Positions 15,707-23,879 of a DNA stretch of 44,903 nt are shown here, piece after piece. Origin of the DNA: Planctomycetota bacterium (lineage in GTDB: Bacteria; Planctomycetota; Planctomycetia; Pirellulales; Pirellulaceae); NCBI GenBank assembly GCA_016872775.1, contig VGZA01000049.1:1-44903 (forward strand), given 5' to 3'. A model generated the notes under the pieces. It did no database searches. It was not told where the DNA came from and saw only the letters and a list, made by a program, of their open reading frames with translations. A program made the translations under genes and the position numbers. The stretch's first letter is position 1. Each line of letters begins with the position of its first letter.

Positions 15707-16756
15707 ATGATGACTTTGGGATTCGGTATTGCCGGTTGCGGGATGATTTCACGATTTCACGCCCGAGCGATCGGGGATGTGCGCGGCGCGAAGCTCGTCG
15801 GCTGCTGGAACCGCACCCCGGACAAAGCGGCGCAGCTGGCGGCGGAATTTGGTTGCCGAACCTACGCGACGCTCGATCAGATGTTCGCGGACGACGCGAT
15901 TCAGGTGGTGACGATCGGCACGGCGAGCGGTGCGCATCGCGACCCGGCGGTTGCGGCCGCCGAGGCCGGCAAACATGTCATCGTCGAAAAGCCGCTGGAG
16001 GTAACGCTGCGCCGCTGCGACGCGATCATTGATGCCTGCCGACGTAACGGGGTGCTCCTGGGAACGATTTTCCCGTCCCGATTCCATGATTCGGCGGGCC
16101 TGCTCAAACAGGCGGTCGATCAGCGTCGTTTTGGTCGCCTCACGATCGGCGACGCGTATGTCAAGTGGTACCGAACCCAGCAGTACTACGACAGCGGTGC
16201 GTGGCGCGGCACCTGGAAGCTGGACGGTGGCGGGGCACTGATGAACCAGGCGATCCACAGCGTCGATCTGCTGGTCTGGCTGATGGGACCGGTGGCCGAA
16301 GTCAGCGCTTACACGGCGACGCTGGCCCACGAGCGGATCGAGGTCGAGGATGTCGCGGTGGCAACGCTGCGTTTCACCAGCGGGGCCCTCGGCGTCATCG
16401 AAGCGACAACCGCCGCCTATCCCGGTTCGCTCAAACGGATCGAGATCCACGGTTCCGACGGTTCCGCGGTTCTGGAAGAGGAGAATATCAAGACTTGGCA
16501 ATTCTCCAAAATGACCAGCCGCGATCGCGCACTGCTTGGGCGGATGGCGGACCGCACCCGGACCGGTGGTGGGGCGGCCGACCCGTCCGCCATCGGCCAC
16601 CACGGGCACGCCCGGCAATTTCGCGATTTCGCCGACGCAATCCGTAAAGGGCGGGCGCCGAGCATCGACGGCGCGGAAGGTCGCAGATCGGTCGAGGTCA
16701 TTCTGGCAATCTACAAGTCGGCGCGTACGGGGCGCCCCGTGAAACTGCCGGTCTGA
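15707..16756 (+). CDS. Gfo/Idh/MocA-family NAD(P)-dependent oxidoreductase
   Basis: 349 residues. The Rossmann fold begins at once with GFGIAGCGMISRFHARAI (G-x-G-x-x-G type). EKPLEVT (about 96-102) holds the conserved catalytic Lys. The C-terminal substrate domain has GGGALMNQAIHSVDLLVWLMG, with the catalytic His/Asp pair. The family oxidises or isomerises sugars and cyclitols; planctomycetes have dozens. There is no Tat signal, so this one is cytoplasmic. Two ATGs (15707, 15710) follow GGAGG at 3 and 6 bases, and the second may be the true start. It is monocistronic and converges on kinase 2. Confidence 0.95.
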   Translation: MMTLGFGIAGCGMISRFHARAIGDVRGAKLVGCWNRTPDKAAQLAAEFGCRTYATLDQMFADDAIQVVTIGTASGAHRDPAVAAAEAGKHVIVEKPLEVTLRRCDAIIDACRRNGVLLGTIFPSRFHDSAGLLKQAVDQRRFGRLTIGDAYVKWYRTQQYYDSGAWRGTWKLDGGGALMNQAIHSVDLLVWLMGPVAEVSAYTATLAHERIEVEDVAVATLRFTSGALGVIEATTAAYPGSLKRIEIHGSDGSAVLEEENIKTWQFSKMTSRDRALLGRMADRTRTGGGAADPSAIGHHGHARQFRDFADAIRKGRAPSIDGAEGRRSVEVILAIYKSARTGRPVKLPV

Positions 16757-16805
16757 GCCGCCACGATCCGCTCGGCTGCGCGCATCGCACCGCTCCCCTG
16801 CCGGG

Positions 16806-17957
16806 TCATGTGCGCGTGTTGGTTTGAGGATCCCGGTTTTCGATTTCCTCCAGCTCCTTGAGCTCCTCCAGCCACAGACGGATTTCGTTGGGATACTCGC
16901 TGGCAAGATCGCTGATCACCAGCTGGCGGTGGAATCCGGCGGCACCCTCATTATGCATCTCGGCGGTCTCCGCACTGGGAAACCGCAACATCGGATCGGG
17001 GGAAATCAACCCGCGGCAGAACTTCATCAACAGTTCGTTGCAGTTCACTTCGCTCGGCAGGATCGAAGGCAGTTCCTGCGTCAACCTGCGCTTCAATTCC
17101 AGTAACTCGCGCGGATTGCGCGGCGCATCAAATAACCGCTGTCCCGATAACAGCTCGACCAGCACGTACCCCAGCGAGGCAAGATCGCTGAGCGGCGTGA
17201 TTTCGCCACCTTCAAGTACCTCCGGTGCCGCGTAGGCGGGAGTACAGGACCGATGCGTCGGGGGGTGCTGCAGTTCAAACGCCGAGCCGATGTCGACGAT
17301 CTTGGCGCTGCCGGTCCGCTTCAGCATGATGTTCGACGGCTTGATATCGCCATGGACAACACCTTCGCGATGCAGCGCCGCCAGTGCCGAAAGGCAATCC
17401 CGAACGATGGCAACGGCGACACCAGGCTTTACCCGCGGCTGGACCGGTCCCTGCGTGACAATGACGCGATTGAGATATTCCCAGCGTCGATGGCTGACCC
17501 GCTTGCGGATCCGGTTGAGCATCTCCGGAACCAGCAGCCGCTGCAGGTCATACCCGTCGACCCATTCCATGACCATCATGCGGATCCGATCGCGATCCAT
17601 GAAATTATGGATATCCAGCAGATTGTCATGCTGGATCTGGGCGACGCGCGCCGCGACGGTGGCGATCCGGGCCATGGTGTCCGAATAACCGCGAGCGTCC
17701 TCGAAAGGTTTGGGGGAGAAGATCTTCAGCGCCACCGGCACCGTGAAGCCGTCCGCGCCGCGAAGCTCGGTGAGAAACACGACCCCCTGCCCTCCGGAGC
17801 CGAGCAACTTCAACAGGCTGTGGTGCGTCGTCCAGTTCAAGCGTCGATCCTGGACGATGTTGTCGTAGCGCGCGACCAACTCTAATGGAGGTTTCTGCGC
17901 CGTGTTTCCGCCGTGCGTAATCGTCGGATGAAGATGATAGTCCGTCGTCGATGGCAT
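16806..17957 (-). CDS. Soluble Ser/Thr kinase-like protein with HGD and DIG motifs, kinase 2
   Basis: 383 residues with no membrane segment. Kinase motifs: GSGGQG (53-58), Lys78 in VALK, HGDIKPSN (202-209) instead of HRD, VDIGSAF (221-227) instead of DFG, and APE (244-246). The catalytic Asp, Lys and Asn are kept, so it may be an active non-RD kinase, but the changes could also mark a slow or pseudokinase. A basic insert (about 145-180) lies between the hinge and the catalytic loop. The C-terminus is rich in Glu/Leu (LWLEELKELEEIE) and could form a coiled coil. The ATG at 17957 follows GGAAGG. A good promoter lies at 18011-18040. Target unknown. Confidence 0.88.
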   Translation of the reverse strand: MPSTTDYHLHPTITHGGNTAQKPPLELVARYDNIVQDRRLNWTTHHSLLKLLGSGGQGVVFLTELRGADGFTVPVALKIFSPKPFEDARGYSDTMARIATVAARVAQIQHDNLLDIHNFMDRDRIRMMVMEWVDGYDLQRLLVPEMLNRIRKRVSHRRWEYLNRVIVTQGPVQPRVKPGVAVAIVRDCLSALAALHREGVVHGDIKPSNIMLKRTGSAKIVDIGSAFELQHPPTHRSCTPAYAAPEVLEGGEITPLSDLASLGYVLVELLSGQRLFDAPRNPRELLELKRRLTQELPSILPSEVNCNELLMKFCRGLISPDPMLRFPSAETAEMHNEGAAGFHRQLVISDLASEYPNEIRLWLEELKELEEIENRDPQTNTRT

Positions 17958-18010
17958 GTGCGCCTTCCCGGCTGGTGTTTCGCCGCCAACAGCAAAAATC
18001 CACACCGCCC

Positions 18011-18040
18011 ATCTTAGGCGTTCGGACCAATCAGCGTAAA
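18011..18040 (-). promoter_or_regulatory. Putative promoter of kinase 2
   Basis: On the minus strand, TTTACG (18040-18035), an 18-bp spacer, and TAAGAT (18016-18011). The leader to the start at 17957 would be about 45 bases, which suggests kinase 2 is transcribed separately from the upstream HtrA pair. Confidence 0.45.
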
Positions 18041-18106
18041 GAGGAACGCGCGCGACAGGACGAAAGGGAACCGCGTGCGTTCGAGGCGGCCGCGGCGGCC
18101 GAGCGG

Positions 18107-19264
18107 CTACTTTTCGGGCGTGTCGGAGTTTTCCTTCTCGGGGACTTCAACGGAAGCGGGCGTGGCTGCGATCGTCGACTTCATTTCGGCGATCGCCGGC
18201 ATCAGCACGCTCGCCGGCAGCGCGTAACTGGCCACACGCCCGGCACGCGCGATGTTGACGCCGACCGTTCGGCCGTCGAGGTTCACCAGGGGGCCGCCAC
18301 ATTCGTTTGGACGAAGGACACTATCGTGTGGGATCACCAACGGAAACCCGGCGCGGCGATCGCTGAGTTTACCGCCCAGTCCATTCTGGAAATCGGCCCG
18401 TTCGCTCCGCGGTCCGGCAGCCCGATCGGACATCACCGCTTGCATCGTCAATTCCTGGTCCCCGCGACGCACGATCAATTCCACCTTGTCGCCGACGCGG
18501 TGCTTTTCCAGCGTGGAGACAAGGTTCTCGCGGGAGTCGACCTCCAGTCCATTGACGCGCGTAATCAGATCCATCGGCTGAATTCCGGCTCTTTCCGCAC
18601 CGCTCCCCTCCATGACCGACACGACACGAGGATCGTGTTCCTCGAGAATCACTCCTAGCATGGCTCGCGGCGCGGTGATCCGCCGCGGGGCGCCGCTGAC
18701 AACCCCGATCGAAATCGGCAACTCTTCCTGGGCCGGAGTCGCCAGCCAGCTCCCCACCTCCGGCGTCGGATCGGTCGCCCAGCCCACCGTCGGCAAATCG
18801 CCGGCGTCGATTTTCAACAGCGCGATATCCAGATCACCACGCGTCGCCAGTGTCTCGGCGGGAAATCGGCGACTATCCGCCAACCGCACCGTAATCGTCG
18901 CGGCCAGTTCGCTGGCCTTAGTCAGAATCAGTCCTTCCGAGTCGACGATGATTCCCAGCGCGACCGGTTCAGCATTGGAAAACACGCGAACGGTATAATC
19001 TTTGGGAGCGGCCACGACGTCCCGAAACGCCTCTTTGACTTTCGCATTGTCGCGCTGGTAGGCCGGTTGCGTGCGGTATCGCCAGCTCCGCTCGCCGCGC
19101 CCCTCGCCGCGTCGAGGCCCGGCCGCCGGATTGTCACGCAATTCGCGTGGCGAATCCACCGCCGGTGGTTCCTCCGCGGGCAGCTGCCGCGCCTCCAGAT
19201 TTCCGAAACTGCAGGCCGCCAGCAGCCCAAGAAGTCGAAAGCCGTGAAAATGATCGCCACCCAT
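18107..19264 (-). CDS. Degenerate HtrA-like lipoprotein with PDZ inserted in the protease fold
   Basis: 385 residues. The N-terminus MGGDHFHGFRLLGLLAAC has a lipobox (LAAC, Cys18). A trypsin-like half (88-197) contains GIIVDSEGLILTKASEL and GDLDIALLKI. A PDZ domain (about 199-280) follows, and then the rest of the protease fold with DSVLRPNECGGPLVNLDG and YALPASVL. In HtrA proteases these positions read T-x-x-H, D-x-A and G-N-S-G-G-P. Here His is Ser118, Asp146 is kept, and Ser is Cys322, so normal serine protease activity is unlikely. The PDZ is inside the C-lobe rather than after it, as in HtrA. Start ATG 19264 follows GAGGA. It lies 64 bp after the intact HtrA gene and is probably co-transcribed. 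A role as a modulator or peptide-binding scaffold is inference. Confidence 0.85.
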   Translation of the reverse strand: MGGDHFHGFRLLGLLAACSFGNLEARQLPAEEPPAVDSPRELRDNPAAGPRRGEGRGERSWRYRTQPAYQRDNAKVKEAFRDVVAAPKDYTVRVFSNAEPVALGIIVDSEGLILTKASELAATITVRLADSRRFPAETLATRGDLDIALLKIDAGDLPTVGWATDPTPEVGSWLATPAQEELPISIGVVSGAPRRITAPRAMLGVILEEHDPRVVSVMEGSGAERAGIQPMDLITRVNGLEVDSRENLVSTLEKHRVGDKVELIVRRGDQELTMQAVMSDRAAGPRSERADFQNGLGGKLSDRRAGFPLVIPHDSVLRPNECGGPLVNLDGRTVGVNIARAGRVASYALPASVLMPAIAEMKSTIAATPASVEVPEKENSDTPEK

Positions 19265-19328
19265 GATCGGTCCTCAATTTGTTTACTGCCGCATTGCTCC
19301 GTTCGAACCAGGGAGAGTTGCGGGGCGA

Positions 19329-20441
19329 CTAGTTGCTCCGCCGCTCCATAGTAATCTCCAGCTCTACCGTCTCTTCCCCGCGTTTCAGTCTGATTTTCAC
19401 CTTGTCGCCCGCCTGCCGCTCCGCGACCAGATTTGCCAGCGAAGTGAAGTCGGTCACCGGTTTGCCGCCGAATTCGACGATCCAATCCCCGACTTTGATT
19501 CCCCCTTTTTCGGCAGGAGTACCGGAATAGACCCGGGCGACCTTCGCGGTAGTTCCCTCCGGTTCGCCTTGCACTCCGAGAAACGGCGTTTGGCCAGGAA
19601 GATGGCCCCACGCTTCGCTGGCGAGCAATCGCTCCCAGGAATCACTATATAGATCCACGGGCACATGCATATTGGAAGTCAGCTGCGTCCCGATGCGGCT
19701 GTGGATGCCGATGATTCTGCCCTGCCCGTCCGCCAGGGGTCCGCCGGAGTCGCCACCTACCAACGCGCAATCGGTAACCAACATATCCCGCGACTTTGCC
19801 AGGATCCGCCCCACGCGGATGACGGGCTTGCGTTCCCGTTCCAGTCCACCCGGATGGCCAGTCGCAACACACCATTGCCCTTCATTCAACCCCTTCGCCG
19901 ACCCCATGCTCATGTGGGGCCATTTGCCGGGGCTGGTGATGCGCGCCAACCCCGCATCCGAACCGCGGTCCAATCCGAGTGTGATCCCTTCAACCCTTCG
20001 GCCATCCGACAACGTGATGACAACTTTTTCGTCCGGCCGCTGGGCGACGTGCGCCGCGGTGAGTACATAGCCGTCCTCGGAGATGATTACGCCACTGCCC
20101 TGCGCCGAGTTGATCCGGAGATTGACCGTGCATTCGATCAACTTGTTGCCGATTCGTCGTTGGATTTCTTCCATCGCCCGCAGTTCGGCAACCCCCTTGG
20201 GAATGCCTCCCGCGAACAGTTTTTCGCCGACGGCCTCTTGGGTCGCAGTACCCTCGATCGCGGGCGCAACGACGTCGTCGGCAAATGCCGACGGGAGGCC
20301 GTTGTCAAGCGGCAAGCCGAGCGAGAAAAGAACCAACAGTAACACTTGCCAGCGGCCGACCTGTTGCCGTGGAGTTCGTCGCATTCGCCGTAGAAGCGGC
20401 GATTCCTCGCTTCGTCGCCAGAGCAGATTCCTGCAACTCAT
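19329..20441 (-). CDS. S1C (HtrA/DegP-like) serine protease with C-terminal PDZ
   Basis: 370 residues. A signal or membrane anchor (about 28-56) leads to the protease domain (100-280) with an intact triad: His131 in LTAAHVA, Asp162 in GSDAGLARI and Ser232 in GGDSGGPL. One PDZ domain (286-365) has FLGVQGEP, GTPAEKGGIKVGDWIVEFGG and KIRLKRG. It is probably a periplasmic quality-control protease. I chose the ATG at 20441 because AGGGGA lies just upstream and the signal peptide follows; the frame stays open to 20582. A -10-like TACAAT occurs on the minus strand at 20514-20509, and a fuller promoter at 20554-20582. The degenerate HtrA-like gene follows it. Confidence 0.93.
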   Translation of the reverse strand: MSCRNLLWRRSEESPLLRRMRRTPRQQVGRWQVLLLVLFSLGLPLDNGLPSAFADDVVAPAIEGTATQEAVGEKLFAGGIPKGVAELRAMEEIQRRIGNKLIECTVNLRINSAQGSGVIISEDGYVLTAAHVAQRPDEKVVITLSDGRRVEGITLGLDRGSDAGLARITSPGKWPHMSMGSAKGLNEGQWCVATGHPGGLERERKPVIRVGRILAKSRDMLVTDCALVGGDSGGPLADGQGRIIGIHSRIGTQLTSNMHVPVDLYSDSWERLLASEAWGHLPGQTPFLGVQGEPEGTTAKVARVYSGTPAEKGGIKVGDWIVEFGGKPVTDFTSLANLVAERQAGDKVKIRLKRGEETVELEITMERRSN

Positions 20442-20553
20442 CGCAGTCCCCTCGTTGCTCGCGAACATCGACCCGCATCGTTTCCGGACATACCGCCAGC
20501 AGGATCTGATTGTACTTCCACCCGCCGACACCACCGTCCACAAAGCGTGCTTC

Positions 20554-20582
20554 ATCCTATGGAAATCTACCTGTTTCGTCAC
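20554..20582 (-). promoter_or_regulatory. Possible promoter of the HtrA pair
   Basis: On the minus strand, GTGACG (20582-20577), a 17-bp spacer, and TAGGAT (20559-20554). The leader to the start at 20441 would be about 105 bases. The rest of 20442-20713 shows no gene. Confidence 0.35.
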
Positions 20583-20713
20583 CTCTCGGACGCAATTTGG
20601 CCGAGAATTCCGATTGCTCCATTCTTAACACCTGCATCGGTCCGAGGTTGCCGGTCGAATTCCCAGACTCCGACCACCGCGGTTCGCGCCGTCGCCATGG
20701 ACACCCTCAGGGC

Positions 20714-20741
20714 TTGCGTGTTGGGAATGACCGTGTAGACT
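20714..20741 (+). promoter_or_regulatory. Putative promoter of tRNA-Phe
   Basis: TTGCGT (20714-20719), a 16-bp spacer, and TAGACT (20736-20741). Initiation would fall within a few bases of the tRNA 5' end at 20753. Confidence 0.55.
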
Positions 20742-20752
20742 TGCATCAGCCT

Positions 20753-20825
<73 letters not shown>

Positions 20826-20911
20826 CTCGACGCAAGTCGAACCAAAACAAATAGTTCTGTTACCGCCCGTCGCCAGCGACTGCCCGCCTTCGGTCAGCCG
20901 ATCTCTCGGGA

Positions 20912-20942
20912 TGCCGGAATGGACGCGGCACGGGCGTTTTTT
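20912..20942 (+). terminator. Weak terminator downstream of tRNA-Phe
   Basis: TGCCG (20912-20916) and CGGCA (20926-20930) form a 5-bp stem with a 9-base loop, followed after six bases by TTTTTT (20937-20942). Confidence 0.3.
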
Positions 20943-20955
20943 CGGCTGCGAATGC

Positions 20956-20984
20956 TTCCCGATCGCGGGCCGGATCGTTAGAAT
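20956..20984 (+). promoter_or_regulatory. Putative promoter of the nucleoside transporter gene
   Basis: TTCCCG (20956-20961), a 17-bp spacer, and TAGAAT (20979-20984). The -10 matches that of the FHA-GAF-PP2C promoter; the -35 is weak. The leader is about 50 bases. Confidence 0.4.
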
Positions 20985-21040
20985 CCAGCACCTTCCTTGG
21001 TGATATTCCCTGGATTCCAGCCATATCCCGGAGCCAACCG

Positions 21041-22321
21041 ATGCTGCGCATGAAGCTGTTCCTGATGATGTTCTTACAGTTCTTTATCTGGGGTGCGTGG
21101 CTGCCGCTGATCTTCGGTTACCTGCCCAGTCTGGGGTTCAGTGATTTTGAGCAGTCGCTGATCCTGAATGCCTTTCCCGCCGCCTCCATTCTGGCGATGT
21201 TTTTCAGCAATCAGTTTGCCGATCGTCACTTCGCCGCGGAGAAGTTCGTGGCGCTGAGCCACTTGATTGGCGGCGTCTCCATTCTGCTGCTTTTCTGGGT
21301 CACCGACTTCAAACTGTTCTTTGTGCTGATGCTCGTGCACTGCGTGTTTTACGTGCCGACGATCTCGATTACCAACTCGATTGCCTTCGCGAGCATGAAG
21401 GATGCGCAACAGGAGTTCGGCATCGTGCGCATGGGGGGGACCATCGGCTGGATCGCCGCCGCCTGGCCGCCATTATTCATTCTGGTCGACTGGGAAAAAG
21501 TTCCGTTGCTGGCCGACGCAGGATTCGTGAATTGGTTTGACGCGGTATTGAAGAGCGGGTTGACCGGGAAAGCGCTCCAGGACGCGACCAAATGGACGTA
21601 TGTGGTCGCCGGTCTTGCTTCCCTGGTTCTCGCGGCCTTCAGTCTGATGTTGCCGCACACGCCGCCGCGCCCGGCGACCGACGAGAATGACGGACAGGCC
21701 TGGATCAAGGCGATGCGGTTGCTGGCGCACCCGTTCGTACTGGTTCTCTGGATTGTCACTTGCCTCGATTCGTTTGTTCACAACTGCTATTTCAACTGGA
21801 CTGGGCGCTTCCTGACCACGGATGCGGTTGGCGTCCCCGGCAATTGGGTGACTCCTGTGATGAGCATCGGGCAGGTGGCGGAAATCCTGACGATGGGCAT
21901 CCTGGGACTGTTCCTGAAGCGGTTGGGATGGCGCACGACGATGATCATCGGCATCCTGGGACACGCGGCTCGTTTCGCCGTTTTCGCGTTTTTCCCCGAT
22001 TACCGCTGGTTGATCGTGACGGTGAACGTATTACACGGGATCTGCTACGCGTTCTTTTTTGCGACGGTATATATTTTCGTCGACGATCATTTCCCCAAGG
22101 ATGTTCGATCGAGCGCGCAAGGACTTTTCAATTTGATGATCCTCGGGATCGGCGCGTTGATCGCCAATTTCGCTTGCCCGCCGATGATTTCGGCACTGAC
22201 CACGGATCGGGGAACGGACTTTCGCACCCTGTTCCTGGTTCCGTCCGGAATCGCCGTACTGGCCGCGGTGTTCCTCGGCCTGTTTTTCTGGCCGCCGAAG
22301 AACGCGTCAAAGCCAGCCTGA
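21041..22321 (+). CDS. Nucleoside:H+ symporter-like MFS transporter (NupG/XapB type)
   Basis: 426 residues with about twelve membrane helices. The N-terminus MLRMKLFLMMFLQFFIWGAWLP and the stretch FYVPTISITNSIAFASM, followed by GIVRMGGTIGWIAA, match the nucleoside proton symporter branch of the major facilitator superfamily (NupG, XapB). The C-half contains WRTTMIIGILGHAARFAVFAF and IFVDDHFPKDVRSSAQGLFNL. It probably takes up nucleosides or related compounds across the inner membrane. The first ATG (21041) has GGAG seven bases upstream; an ATG three codons later is an alternative. The ceramidase-like gene starts 51 bp downstream. Confidence 0.92.
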   Translation: MLRMKLFLMMFLQFFIWGAWLPLIFGYLPSLGFSDFEQSLILNAFPAASILAMFFSNQFADRHFAAEKFVALSHLIGGVSILLLFWVTDFKLFFVLMLVHCVFYVPTISITNSIAFASMKDAQQEFGIVRMGGTIGWIAAAWPPLFILVDWEKVPLLADAGFVNWFDAVLKSGLTGKALQDATKWTYVVAGLASLVLAAFSLMLPHTPPRPATDENDGQAWIKAMRLLAHPFVLVLWIVTCLDSFVHNCYFNWTGRFLTTDAVGVPGNWVTPVMSIGQVAEILTMGILGLFLKRLGWRTTMIIGILGHAARFAVFAFFPDYRWLIVTVNVLHGICYAFFFATVYIFVDDHFPKDVRSSAQGLFNLMILGIGALIANFACPPMISALTTDRGTDFRTLFLVPSGIAVLAAVFLGLFFWPPKNASKPA

Positions 22322-22372
22322 AGACCACGCGTATGTTCGTTGGCACAAGTATAGTGCTTGGAGTGACATGGC

Positions 22373-23845
22373 ATGGTAGCGGGATTGGTTCAGCGTGACG
22401 GGAACCGGGCGTGGGCAGGCGCGATCACCGTGGTCGGCTGGATGGTGATTGGTATGGGGGTGTCGCTGGCGACGCGGACACCTGCAGTCGCGGATTCGCT
22501 TGCGCGTGTCGCCAGCGGGGCGGTCGACATTACTCCCGATCTGGCAGGGGGTACGCCGGTGTGGATTGCCGGCTACGGAATGGGGCGCCGCGCAACCGGT
22601 GTGCATGATCCGTTGTTTGCTCGCTGCCTGGTCGTCGACGATGGGTCGACCAAAGTCGCGCTGGTCTCGGTCGATCTGGTTGGACTGCAGTTTCCGGAGG
22701 TGCTGCGTATTCGGGAGCGGCTGACCGAATTCCAATACGTGCTGGTTTCCAGCACGCACAATCATGAGGGGCCCGATGTGATCGGCATCTGGGGGCGCTC
22801 GCCGATCCATCGCGGCGTCGATGACGCGTACCTGGATCAGGTTGTGGAGAAGGTTGTCGAGCTATGTCGACAGACGGCACGTCGGCTGGCACCGGTGACG
22901 GCGGAGTTTGGCACCGCGACGGACGAATCGCTGTTGCGGGACAGTCGAGAGCCGCAGGTCAAGGATGGAATCCTGCGGACCCTGACGCTGACCGGCGCCG
23001 ATGGCAGGAAGTCGGGGCTGTTGGTCGACTGGAGCAGTCATCCCGAGTCGATGGGGTCGAAAAATAGTCTGCTGACGGCCGATTTTCCGGCGGCGACCAT
23101 TGGTTGGCTCGAGCGGAAATACCAATGCCCGATCACCTATTTTTCCGGAGCGGTGGGAGGGCTGATGACGCCGCCGCGGAATCGCATCCGCGACGATAAC
23201 GGCCAATACCTCAATGAAGGCGACTTTACGTTCATGGAACGCTACGGGCAGGCGGTCGGCGAACTTGCCGCCCGGGCTGTGGAGGAAGGATCATCCGCCG
23301 TGCGGCTCCATCCAATTCAAATTGCATCGCAGCGCGTCTATCTTCCGGTGGAGAACGCGCTTTATCGCGCCGCGCGAGGCTTGAATGTGCTTGTTCGGGA
23401 AGCAACTATCTGGAGCGGTGACCCGGCCCAAAAGGGTGCGCCGCTGAGTCTCGAAAACGCCGATCAGACGATGGCGATCGAAACGGAGGTCGCCTGCGTC
23501 CGGCTCGGTGATGTTTACCTCGCCTGTATTCCCGGTGAGATCTATCCCGAATTGCTCTATGGTCAATTCCAGGATCCCGTCGATCCGAACGTCGATTATC
23601 CCGACGCACCACTCGAACCCCATCTGGACAAGATTCTCGCCGGAAAGAAATGGATGCTGATCGGGCTGGCCAATGACGAAGTCGGTTACATCATCCCCCT
23701 GTGTCAATGGGACAAGGTTCCGCCGTTCGCGTATGGGCGCAAGGAGTCGCAGTACGGCGAGGTGAACTCCTGCGGGTCGCAGGTAGCGCCGATTTTGATG
23801 CAGGCGCTTCGGCAGTGCGCGATGAAACTGGAGTCTGCCCGCTGA
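22373..23845 (+). CDS. Neutral ceramidase N-terminal domain-like secreted protein
   Basis: 490 residues. A hydrophobic N-terminal segment (about 14-40) is probably a signal peptide or anchor. The main domain resembles the neutral/alkaline ceramidase N-terminal domain: GAVDITPDL at the start, GVHDPLFARCLVVDDG, VSSTHNHEGPD with the zinc-site histidines, then VDWSSHPESMG and YFSGAVGGLM. The later VYLACIPGEIYPELLYGQ and GLANDEVGYIIP also fit. True ceramidases are around 650-750 residues; this protein lacks the C-terminal immunoglobulin-like domain. Planctomycetes carry many such short homologues with unknown substrates, so amidase activity is plausible but ceramide is not implied. The start ATG at 22373 follows GGAG by nine bases. 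Likely co-transcribed with the transporter. Confidence 0.87.
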   Translation: MVAGLVQRDGNRAWAGAITVVGWMVIGMGVSLATRTPAVADSLARVASGAVDITPDLAGGTPVWIAGYGMGRRATGVHDPLFARCLVVDDGSTKVALVSVDLVGLQFPEVLRIRERLTEFQYVLVSSTHNHEGPDVIGIWGRSPIHRGVDDAYLDQVVEKVVELCRQTARRLAPVTAEFGTATDESLLRDSREPQVKDGILRTLTLTGADGRKSGLLVDWSSHPESMGSKNSLLTADFPAATIGWLERKYQCPITYFSGAVGGLMTPPRNRIRDDNGQYLNEGDFTFMERYGQAVGELAARAVEEGSSAVRLHPIQIASQRVYLPVENALYRAARGLNVLVREATIWSGDPAQKGAPLSLENADQTMAIETEVACVRLGDVYLACIPGEIYPELLYGQFQDPVDPNVDYPDAPLEPHLDKILAGKKWMLIGLANDEVGYIIPLCQWDKVPPFAYGRKESQYGEVNSCGSQVAPILMQALRQCAMKLESAR

Positions 23846-23879
23846 TTCGCGACGGCCACGCGGGAAGGGGCAGGCGGAA

